Origin: Anaerorhabdus sp036641015
Lineage (GTDB): Bacteria > Bacillota_I > Bacilli_A > Erysipelotrichales > Erysipelotrichaceae
NCBI RefSeq assembly: GCF_036641015.1
Contig: NZ_JAVWFO010000031.1
Span: 1-23,072, forward strand
Length of the DNA stretch: 23,072 nucleotides
Direction: 5' to 3'
In this document: one piece after another, positions 15,564-21,988 of the stretch
Position numbering within the stretch: position 1 is the stretch's first letter
How the letters are laid out: the number at the start of each line of letters is the position of its first letter
Notes under the pieces: model-generated
Told to the model about the DNA's origin: nothing
Database searches by the model: none
The model's input: only the letters and a program-made list of their open reading frames with translations
Program-made: the position numbers and the translations under genes

Positions 15564-17402
15564 ATGGCAAAACAAGTAAACAGAAGTAATAAAAGAAGAA
15601 ACACAAATAACAACAAACAACAAAAAACATTTATTCCAAAGAATGATGTGGTTATTTCAGAAATTTCATATACTGAAGGAATTACTGTTGGTGAATTAGC
15701 ACAAAAAGTAAATAAATCAGCAAGTGAATTAATTAAATTGTTGTTTATGCTATCTAAAATGGTAACAATCAATTCTTCTCTAGATGATGAAACTGTGCAA
15801 TTAATTTGTATGGAATTTGGAATCGAATGTAAAAAAGAGGAAATTGTTGATGAAGATAGTCTAGAAGACAATGAAGTTGATGATCCTACTCTTCTTGAAG
15901 AGAGACCTCCAATAGTTACTATTATGGGTCACGTTGACCATGGTAAAACTACGTTATTGGACTCAATCCGTAAAACACGAGTTGTTGAAGGTGAGTTTGG
16001 TGGTATTACACAACATATTGGTGCTTACCAAGTTATGGTACATGGTAAAAAAGTAACATTCCTAGATACTCCAGGTCATGAAGCATTTACTGCTATGCGT
16101 GCTCGTGGAGCTAAAGTTACTGATGCTTGTATTATTGTTGTTGCAGCTGATGATGGGGTTATGCCTCAAACTAAAGAGGCTGTTGACCATGCTAAAGCAG
16201 CAGATGTACCTATTATTGTTGCTGTAAACAAAATGGATAAACCAGATGCTAATCCTGATCGAGTTATGAATGAAATGTCAGAACTTGGACTTATGCCTGA
16301 AGAATGGGGTGGAGAAACTATCTTCGTTCAATGTAGTGCAAAAGCAGGAGAAGGTATTAAAGAAATATTAGAAACAATTCTTGTTGTTTCTGAAGTTCGT
16401 GATCTTAAAGCAAATCCTAAACGTTTAGCTACAGGGACAGTAATTGAAGCTAAACTTGATAAAGGCAGAGGACCAGTAACGACTTTACTTGTACAAAATG
16501 GTACTTTAAAAGCAGGTGATCCAATTGTTGTTGGTGCGTGTTTTGGGCGTGTTCGTAAGATGACTGATGATAGAGGTCGTGAAATAAAAGAAGCAGGGCC
16601 TTCTACGCCAGTTGAAATTATAGGATTAAATGATGTTCCAGTTGCTGGAGATATGTTCAAAGCATTTGCTACTGAAAAAGGTGCTCGTGCTGTTGCAGAT
16701 AGACGTTCTCAAGCTAAGATCGAGCAAGAACGTAAATCAACTAGTGCAATGTCATTAGATGACTTGGCTGCTCAAATTGAAGCTGGTGATGTTAAAGAAA
16801 TTCCAGTTATTGTAAAATCAGATGTTCAAGGTACAGCTGAAGCTGTTAAAGCTTCACTTGAAAAAATTGAAGTATCTGGTATTAGAGTAAATGTTATTCG
16901 TTCTCAAGCTGGTGCTATTTCAGAATCTGATGTAATGCTTGCTAGTGCATCTAAAGCAGTTATCTATGGATTCAATGTTAGACCTGATTCAAATGTAAGA
17001 AAGAAAGCTGAAGAAGAAGGAATTCAAATTCGTCTTCATACAATTATATATAAAGCAATTGAGGAAATGGAACTTGCAATGAAGGGTATGCTTGCCCCAG
17101 TATTTGAAGAAGTAGTTATTGGTCAAGCAGTTGTAAGACAAACTTATAAAGTTACTAAAGTAGGAACTATTGCTGGATGTATGGTTACTGATGGTAAGAT
17201 AGTACGTGATTGTGGTGTACGTTTAATTCGTGATGGTATTGTTGTTTATACAGGAGTTCTTGGTTCATTGAAACGTTTCCAAAATGATGCTAAAGAAGTA
17301 TCTACTGGTTATGAATGTGGAATTACAATTGAAAACTTTAATGATATTAAAGAAGGCGATATTGTAGAAACATATCAAGATCAAGAAGTTAAACAAGCTT
17401 AA
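15564..17402 (+). CDS. infB: Translation initiation factor IF-2
   Basis: GTPase that delivers initiator fMet-tRNA to the 30S subunit and promotes subunit joining. At 612 residues it is on the short side (Bacillus 716), because the linker before the G domain is brief. Basic N-terminus (1-25), IF2-N domain (about 32-90), acidic linker, then the G domain with G1 GHVDHGKT (122-129), DTPGHEAF (G3), NKMD (222-225, G4) and SAK (G5). Domains II, III (EIPVIVKSDVQGTAEAVKASLE) and IV/C2 (MLAPVFEEVVIGQAVVRQTYKV) follow in full. GAGGTGG (15553-15559) is placed about seven bases before the ATG. Its stop overlaps the rbfA start by one base (TAATG). Confidence 0.98.
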   Translation: MAKQVNRSNKRRNTNNNKQQKTFIPKNDVVISEISYTEGITVGELAQKVNKSASELIKLLFMLSKMVTINSSLDDETVQLICMEFGIECKKEEIVDEDSLEDNEVDDPTLLEERPPIVTIMGHVDHGKTTLLDSIRKTRVVEGEFGGITQHIGAYQVMVHGKKVTFLDTPGHEAFTAMRARGAKVTDACIIVVAADDGVMPQTKEAVDHAKAADVPIIVAVNKMDKPDANPDRVMNEMSELGLMPEEWGGETIFVQCSAKAGEGIKEILETILVVSEVRDLKANPKRLATGTVIEAKLDKGRGPVTTLLVQNGTLKAGDPIVVGACFGRVRKMTDDRGREIKEAGPSTPVEIIGLNDVPVAGDMFKAFATEKGARAVADRRSQAKIEQERKSTSAMSLDDLAAQIEAGDVKEIPVIVKSDVQGTAEAVKASLEKIEVSGIRVNVIRSQAGAISESDVMLASASKAVIYGFNVRPDSNVRKKAEEEGIQIRLHTIIYKAIEEMELAMKGMLAPVFEEVVIGQAVVRQTYKVTKVGTIAGCMVTDGKIVRDCGVRLIRDGIVVYTGVLGSLKRFQNDAKEVSTGYECGITIENFNDIKEGDIVETYQDQEVKQA

Positions 17403-17758
17403 TGAGTATAAAACATGATCGCTTAAATCAGATAATCTACAAAGAAGTATCTGAGATTATTCAATTCAATTTAAAGGATCCAAATATTGGATTCGTTACT
17501 ATCACAGAAGTACAAGTAACTAACGATTATTCATATGCTACGATTTATGTATCATTTCTAGGTAAACAAGAAAGAAATGAAGCAGGCATTAAAGCTTTAA
17601 ATCATAGTAAAGGTTATATTCGTTCAGAACTTGCAAAAAAACTTACTATTAGAAAAGTTCCAGAATTGCTATTTAAACTTGATGAAACGCTAAACAAGAG
17701 TCGCAAGATTGATGCAATTCTTCAAGAAATCAAAAATGATGATAAGAGCTCAAAATAG
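17402..17758 (+). CDS. rbfA: 30S ribosome-binding factor RbfA
   Basis: Cold-shock-associated factor for 16S rRNA 5'-end maturation and 30S assembly; a single KH-like domain. The 118-residue length is typical. Family features are the start SIKHDRLNQIIYKEVSEIIQFNLKDPNIGFVTITEV, then DYSYATIYVSFLG and the C-terminal RKVPELLFKLDETLNKSRKIDAILQEI. The ATG overlaps the infB stop (TAATG) and has no strong ribosome site, so it probably depends on coupling. The terminator begins inside its last codons, so this is the last gene of the operon. truB and ribF, which commonly follow in Bacillota, are not here. Confidence 0.95.
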   Translation: MSIKHDRLNQIIYKEVSEIIQFNLKDPNIGFVTITEVQVTNDYSYATIYVSFLGKQERNEAGIKALNHSKGYIRSELAKKLTIRKVPELLFKLDETLNKSRKIDAILQEIKNDDKSSK

Positions 17759-17768
17759 AGCTCTTTTT
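17744..17768 (+). terminator. Rho-independent terminator of the rimP-rbfA operon
   Basis: Stem AAGAGCTC (17744-17751) with GAGCTCTT (17758-17765), 8 bp perfect, 6-base loop holding part of the rbfA TAG stop, T run 17764-17768. The 5' arm is coding sequence of rbfA. Confidence 0.88.
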
Positions 17769-17835
17769 CTTCAATATTTTATTTTTTTAAAATATTAATT
17801 CATAATTTATTCTATGTTTAAATAATGAAGATTAC

Positions 17836-17841
17836 TATAAT
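17836..17841 (+). promoter_or_regulatory. Candidate -10 box of the MFS permease gene
   Basis: Perfect TATAAT at 17836-17841, 29 bases before the ATG, after the rbfA terminator. No convincing -35 is seen at the right distance (TATGTT near 17813 is the best). An AT-only 9-bp inverted repeat (1773-17796 region, arms 17773-17781 and 17788-17796) lies upstream and I give it no meaning. Confidence 0.4.
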
Positions 17842-17870
17842 CAAAACATCGATAAAAAGGGGTAAGAAAA

Positions 17871-19031
17871 ATGATACATTTACTTTTAGCAATAATCTAC
17901 ATTGCATTTATTAGCCTAGGATTACCAGACTCACTACTTGGATCTGCTTGGCCAACAATGTATACTGATTTCAGTGTTCCTTTGTTTTATGCAGGGATTA
18001 TATCTATGATTATTGCATTTGGGACAATTGTATCAAGTCTTCAAAGTGATAGATTAACCAAAAAATTTGGTACTGGAAAGGTAACGGCATTTAGTGTTGC
18101 AATGACTGCAATTGCTTTATTTGGATTTTCATCATCACATTCATTTATTACGTTATGTCTATGGGCAATACCTTATGGACTAGGAGCAGGAAGTGTAGAT
18201 GCTTCATTAAATAATTATGTTGCTTTAAATTACTCTAGCAAGCATATGAGCTGGTTACATTGTATGTGGGGAGTAGGCGCAACACTTGGTCCTTATATCA
18301 TGGGGTATGCTTTAAGTGGAAACTATGGATGGAATATGGGATATGCTATTATTGGAGTAATTCAAGTAATATTAACATTCTTTTTATTTTTAAGTTTGCC
18401 TTTATGGAAAAAACAGAACTCAAGTAATACTATACAAGACAAAAATAAATCTCCGTTAACACTTAAACAGATAATTCAAATTCCTGGTGCTAAAGCTGTT
18501 ATGATATGCTTTTTTTGTTATTGTGCATTAGAACAAACAGCTGGTTTATGGGCAAGCAGTTATTTAATGATAACAAAAGGCATTTCAGCTGATGTCGCTG
18601 CGAGTTTTGCGAGTTTGTTTTTTATTGGAATTACAGTTGGACGTGCCGTAAGTGGTTTTATTACAATGAAATTAAATGATGTACAAATGGTTCGAATGGG
18701 GCAATTAATTATTTTAATTGGAATCATAGTAATGGTATTACCTCTACCAGGAATGTTCTCATTAATTGGTTTAGTTATGATAGGTTTAGGATGTGCACCT
18801 GTGTATCCGTGTCTTATTCATGCCACACCTGAACATTTTGGTGAAGATAAATCACAAGCAATAATTGGTGTTCAAATGGCGAGTGCATATGTTGGTACCT
18901 GTGTTATGCCTCCACTTTTTGGTTTGCTTACGAATATTATATCTGTTTCAATTTTTCCTCTATATCTATTATCAATACTCATTGTTATGTTCATTATGCA
19001 TAAGACTTTAAGTCAACAAATAGTTAAATAA
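17871..19031 (+). CDS. Major facilitator superfamily permease, possible sugar transporter
   Basis: A 386-residue, 12-helix MFS protein in the cytoplasmic membrane. It opens with a first helix ending in GLPDSLLGSAWPTMY, followed by a loop between helices 2 and 3 carrying SDRLTKKFGTGKV (the MFS motif A position). A short central loop (about 180-200) splits the two six-helix halves, and the second half has GRAVSGFITMKLND in the corresponding place. The GLPDSLLGSAWP and PYGLGAGSVDASLNNYVA stretches resemble the FucP-like sugar permeases often left as MFS transporter in Bacillota; the substrate is unknown. AAAGGGG (17856-17862) is eight bases before the ATG. It appears to be a single-gene unit; on the plus strand the first good terminator is at 19285-19314, so its RNA may run across the opposite small gene. 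Confidence 0.85.
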   Translation: MIHLLLAIIYIAFISLGLPDSLLGSAWPTMYTDFSVPLFYAGIISMIIAFGTIVSSLQSDRLTKKFGTGKVTAFSVAMTAIALFGFSSSHSFITLCLWAIPYGLGAGSVDASLNNYVALNYSSKHMSWLHCMWGVGATLGPYIMGYALSGNYGWNMGYAIIGVIQVILTFFLFLSLPLWKKQNSSNTIQDKNKSPLTLKQIIQIPGAKAVMICFFCYCALEQTAGLWASSYLMITKGISADVAASFASLFFIGITVGRAVSGFITMKLNDVQMVRMGQLIILIGIIVMVLPLPGMFSLIGLVMIGLGCAPVYPCLIHATPEHFGEDKSQAIIGVQMASAYVGTCVMPPLFGLLTNIISVSIFPLYLLSILIVMFIMHKTLSQQIVK

Positions 19032-19059
19032 AAAAAACTACTATTATTTCAAATAGTAG
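19030..19059 (-). terminator. Rho-independent terminator of the 58-residue minus-strand gene
   Basis: On the minus strand CTACTATT (19059-19052) pairs with AATAGTAG (19045-19038), 8 bp, 6-base loop, followed by eight T (complement of 19030-19037). The stem contains the stop codon of the small gene, and the T run overlaps the MFS stop codon. On the plus strand no T run follows the stem. Confidence 0.8.
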
Positions 19060-19220
19060 AGAATAGTTAAACCAATTATCAAAATCATGGCACTACAAAT
19101 CATTCCGATAATACCAAACTTTTTTTGATTGTTTGGATTTTTTACCTTAATAGATCCAATATAAACTTGCCAATATAGGATTAATCCAACACAACCAACC
19201 ATTTCTACTATATATTCCAT
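19044..19220 (-). CDS. Small two-helix membrane protein of unknown function (58 residues)
   Basis: A short open frame: ATG at 19220, TAA at 19044-19046. The product starts MEYIVEMVGCVGLILYWQVY, has a short charged loop with SIKVKNPNNQKKFG (about residues 23-36) and a second hydrophobic segment (about 37-56) ending ILYYLK: two membrane helices. Support for a real gene is a ribosome site GAGG (19232-19229) eight bases before the ATG, a terminator right at its stop, and a possible extended -10 TGTTATACT (19259-19251). It converges on the MFS gene with only 12 bases between the stop codons. I do not recognise a family. It could be a toxin-like peptide, a small transporter accessory or a regulator; nothing in the sequence decides. 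Confidence 0.7.
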   Translation of the reverse strand: MEYIVEMVGCVGLILYWQVYIGSIKVKNPNNQKKFGIIGMICSAMILIIGLTILYYLK

Positions 19221-19250
19221 TTTAGGTACCTCTATTCTATATTTAATTAA

Positions 19251-19259
19251 AGTATAACA
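19251..19259 (-). promoter_or_regulatory. Possible extended -10 promoter of the small minus-strand gene
   Basis: TGTTATACT on the minus strand, an extended -10 with one mismatch to TGNTATAAT, about 30 bases before the ATG. No good -35 is seen. Confidence 0.35.
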
Positions 19260-19284
19260 AATAATAATTAAATTTAATACATTG

Positions 19285-19314
19285 AAACTTCATAGTAATT
19301 TATGAAGTTTTTTT
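19285..19314 (+). terminator. Rho-independent terminator between the MFS/small-gene region and the esx operon
   Basis: Perfect 10-bp stem AAACTTCATA (19285-19294) with TATGAAGTTT (19301-19310), 6-base loop, T run 19308-19314. It faces the esx genes, whose first ATG is 48 bases downstream. It either ends MFS transcription or, if the esx promoter is upstream of it, acts as an attenuator. Confidence 0.85.
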
Positions 19315-19362
19315 AGGAGTTTATAGAAGTAAAACGTATAAATTAGTAAGGAAGGTGAGAAG

Positions 19363-19656
19363 ATGAGAAAGATATATGTAGATCCAGAAAGATTAGAGAT
19401 GAGTTCAAGGAAAATTGATTCTGAATCACAAGATTATGAAAAATGTTTTATGAAGCTATTTGATGAAGTTGAGAAGATGAAGAATGCTTGGCAGGGTAAA
19501 GATAACGTTGCATTTACTAATCAAATTAGAACATTCGAAAATGATTTTAGACAGATCCATGTAATTTGCCAACAGTATTCAGAGTTTTTGCGATCCTCAG
19601 CAAGAGCGTACCGTGAAACACAAAATGAATTAATGAATCAAGTCAATAGACTATAG
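19363..19656 (+). CDS. WXG100-family type VII secretion protein (EsxA-like)
   Basis: A 97-residue helical protein of the WXG100/ESAT-6 superfamily, exported by type VII secretion as part of a helical-hairpin dimer. It has no signal peptide. The central turn carries W43-Q44-G45, the family WxG motif, between two predicted amphipathic helices (about 8-40 and 47-95). The C-terminal YxxxD/E export signal is not complete: Y83 is followed by Q at position 87. AAGGTGA (19352-19358) is the ribosome site. It is followed after nine bases by a second protein of the same length. With essC downstream, a secreted substrate or structural partner of the T7SSb machine is likely. A promoter is not clear; TATAAA at 19337-19342 has no matching -35. 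Confidence 0.85.
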   Translation: MRKIYVDPERLEMSSRKIDSESQDYEKCFMKLFDEVEKMKNAWQGKDNVAFTNQIRTFENDFRQIHVICQQYSEFLRSSARAYRETQNELMNQVNRL

Positions 19657-19665
19657 GAGGGAATA

Positions 19666-19959
19666 ATGGAAGATATTAAAATTTCATTACAAGAAGTAAC
19701 AACATGTGCAAATGAGTTAAGAAATTGTGGTAATCAAATATATGAGCATTTGCAAATCATAAAAAAAGAAATAAATGATTTAAATGCATCTTGGATTAGT
19801 GAATCAGGAGAAACACTAAGAGGTAGATTTAATGCATTCGCAAGTCGATTTGAGAAACAAAAAGAAATTATTAATTCATATGGTTCATTCTTAGATTTTA
19901 CAGTTTCAAGCTATGATTCTTTAGAAACAACAATTAATTCTAATGCATCAAATTTCTAA
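19666..19959 (+). CDS. Second WXG100-like protein (EsxB-like) with YxxxE export motif
   Basis: Also 97 residues, two predicted helices, no signal peptide. W43 sits exactly where the partner has its WxG, but the motif reads W-I-S, so Gly is replaced. The C-terminal region has Y83-D-S-L-E87, a match to the T7SS export signal YxxxD/E, which the partner lacks. The two therefore look like the complementary halves of a heterodimer, comparable to EsxA/EsxB or ESAT-6/CFP-10 pairs. AGGAGGG (19655-19661) is a strong ribosome site four bases before the ATG. The 3' end overlaps the start of the lipoprotein gene by 17 bases in another frame. Confidence 0.8.
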   Translation: MEDIKISLQEVTTCANELRNCGNQIYEHLQIIKKEINDLNASWISESGETLRGRFNAFASRFEKQKEIINSYGSFLDFTVSSYDSLETTINSNASNF

Positions 19960-21988
19960 AAATATTATCAAAATGCTTGTTTGTGCAATCCTGTTATCAA
20001 TAACAGGATGCACAAAACAAAAAGAAACTATATTATTAAAAGACTGGCTTGAATTAATAGTGACTGAAATGAATTTACCACAAGCTACAAGTTCAAAACC
20101 TATATACTTAAACATTGATTCAAATAATCCATATTTTGAAATTGTTCAAAGTGCAAGTGAATGGGGAGTTATTGAAAAGAATGTATCAATTGATTTAGAT
20201 TCTAAACTTACTAAAGAATGGGCTGCATATACGTTAGTTAATTTAATGAGTACTGAAGATAGTATAACGAAAATTAAAGACAGTAATAAGAGTATTTTCC
20301 CTGATCATATTGCTAAATCGGTAAGCCTTGGAATATTTTCTTTGGATAAACGTACTTGTTTTAGCCCACAAACAGTTTTAAGCAAAGAAGAAGCAATTTT
20401 AAAATTAGACTTAGTCAAAAACTACATAAATAATTACGAAGTTAAAGAGCCTATTTATGAAGCTAGTTTTGATGATGAATTAATTGATGTAGATGTTCCA
20501 ATAGAATTTAATAAAGATACTAAAACTGCAATATTTAAAGACAGTCAAAGTATTGATGTAGATGATGTTATTCATTGGAAAGATGATGAAGATAAATACT
20601 ATAAAGTTAAAGAAATTAATGATAATGAATTAGGCAAGGAAGTTAAATTAGAAGAAGCTGACTATAATGATGTATATAATTCCTTTGAGATAAATGATTC
20701 ATTTGAAGTTGATTTTAGCGAAGCAGAAATAGAAGTATATAATAATATTGAATTAAATGATAATTCGCTAAAAACTGTTAATGTAGTATCAAGAGAATTA
20801 AAAATTGGAGATTTTGAAGGAGTTGTTAATGCAGACAGTAATGGAATTTCTTTAAAACTTAATAAAGGAGATTTAAAAACAGAGGCAAAAATATATAAAG
20901 TTAAGCCTACTGTTAGATGGAAAACAACGGATGGTAATATTAATGATGCCTATTTCAAAGTGTCATTTAATTCAACTGAATTAATTAAGGTGGAGCCTAA
21001 AAAACAGTCAAATTATTATCTCGATTTTAAGAATTTAAAGGGCAATGATTTTATAAAATCATTGCTTAATTCATTTAAATCAAGCGAAAATATGGATGGT
21101 ACAACAATTCCTATTTGTCAAATTAAAGTTCCATTTCCTAACATGCCACTTTTAACTTTAACAATGCAACTTAAATTACATATTTATACTAGTGGTAAAG
21201 TGGAATTAGTTTTAGTTAATAACCATGATGTAGGAATCGAAATTAAAAATAACAAACTAAGAACATTTAGTAATAGCGAGCGAGATGCAGATTTTATTAT
21301 GAAAGCGTCTACTGCGACAACTGTTGGACTAACTACAGGAGTTTCTACAGGGAATTTAGCCTTAATGGATATCTTTGTTAAGGGAGGTATTAGAGGTTAT
21401 ATTGATACTGTTGTACATCTATATGATAGTTTAGGAAATAAAGAAGAAAAACATATCCCAGTAGAATTAGATAAAGCAGACGAAGCATCTATTAATAATG
21501 ATGATGTAAAGGTATGTGGGAATATTAATTTACACTGGGTACTTGATGTAGGAGTTAATAGCGGTAAAACAGTTGCCGCCAAAATTGGATTAACAAAAAC
21601 ATGGAACGTGTTGAATGAGACTAATGGAAAATTAATACTGAATAAAAAAACCCATATTGAGAATTGGCAATTCATGGAAAAGTGTACGCGTAATTCCAGA
21701 AAGACTTCACAGACAGATCAAATATTAGTCTCAGATAAAATAACATTAGAGAAAATTAATTTAATAGTTGATTTAAGTGAAAATAAGAAAATCCGAATAA
21801 TTTCGTTACCTAAAAATATTAAGTTGAGTGACTTAGTATTTACGACAAGTGATTCATCAGTATGCGAAGTAAATAAGGATGGTTTAGTTACACCAGTAAA
21901 AAGGGGTAGTGCAATAATTACGATTAAAACCAAAGATAATAAATATAATGTAAATTGTAATGTACTTGTTACTAATAAGAAAAAATGA
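19943..21988 (+). CDS. T7SS-locus lipoprotein with SLH-like repeats and C-terminal Big_2-like domain
   Basis: A predicted surface lipoprotein of 681 residues. N-terminus MHQISKNIIK is basic, followed by a hydrophobic core and lipobox I20-T21-G22-C23, so it should be lipid-anchored outside the membrane. Residues about 48-165 contain two degenerate S-layer-homology-like units (SASEWGVIEKN... and SVSLGIFSLDKR..., each ending with an acidic-helix part). Residues about 170-590 form a large, beta-rich, Asp/Glu/Lys/Asn-rich region I cannot assign. Residues about 602-681 look like a bacterial Ig-like group 2 domain (LVFTTSDSSVCEVNKDGLVTPVKRGSAIITIKT). It overlaps the upstream esx gene by 17 bases and ends in ATGA with essC, so it is built into the operon. 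Not EsaA, EssA or EssB by appearance. Inferred role: wall-side component of the secretion machine or an anchored effector. Confidence 0.72.
   Translation: MHQISKNIIKMLVCAILLSITGCTKQKETILLKDWLELIVTEMNLPQATSSKPIYLNIDSNNPYFEIVQSASEWGVIEKNVSIDLDSKLTKEWAAYTLVNLMSTEDSITKIKDSNKSIFPDHIAKSVSLGIFSLDKRTCFSPQTVLSKEEAILKLDLVKNYINNYEVKEPIYEASFDDELIDVDVPIEFNKDTKTAIFKDSQSIDVDDVIHWKDDEDKYYKVKEINDNELGKEVKLEEADYNDVYNSFEINDSFEVDFSEAEIEVYNNIELNDNSLKTVNVVSRELKIGDFEGVVNADSNGISLKLNKGDLKTEAKIYKVKPTVRWKTTDGNINDAYFKVSFNSTELIKVEPKKQSNYYLDFKNLKGNDFIKSLLNSFKSSENMDGTTIPICQIKVPFPNMPLLTLTMQLKLHIYTSGKVELVLVNNHDVGIEIKNNKLRTFSNSERDADFIMKASTATTVGLTTGVSTGNLALMDIFVKGGIRGYIDTVVHLYDSLGNKEEKHIPVELDKADEASINNDDVKVCGNINLHWVLDVGVNSGKTVAAKIGLTKTWNVLNETNGKLILNKKTHIENWQFMEKCTRNSRKTSQTDQILVSDKITLEKINLIVDLSENKKIRIISLPKNIKLSDLVFTTSDSSVCEVNKDGLVTPVKRGSAIITIKTKDNKYNVNCNVLVTNKKK
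19977..20020 (+). repeat. Long imperfect inverted repeat (mRNA stem-loop) inside the signal-peptide codons
   Basis: Arms 19977-19996 and 20001-20020 pair as 19 bp with single unpaired A residues at 19988 and 20014 and a TCAA loop. The core is ATCCTGTTA / TAACAGGAT. It begins 34 bases after the lipoprotein start and 17 bases after the stop of the second esx gene. No T run follows, so it is not a standard terminator. Confidence 0.8.

Noticed and set aside
15461..15871. Minus-strand 136-codon frame across ylxQ and infB
   Set aside because: Serine/leucine/phenylalanine-rich product typical of the antisense of Glu/Lys/Asn-rich coding sequence; the sense genes are certain.
17773..17796. AT-only 9-bp inverted repeat after the rbfA terminator
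   Set aside because: Composed only of A and T with a T loop; expected often in such AT-rich spacers.
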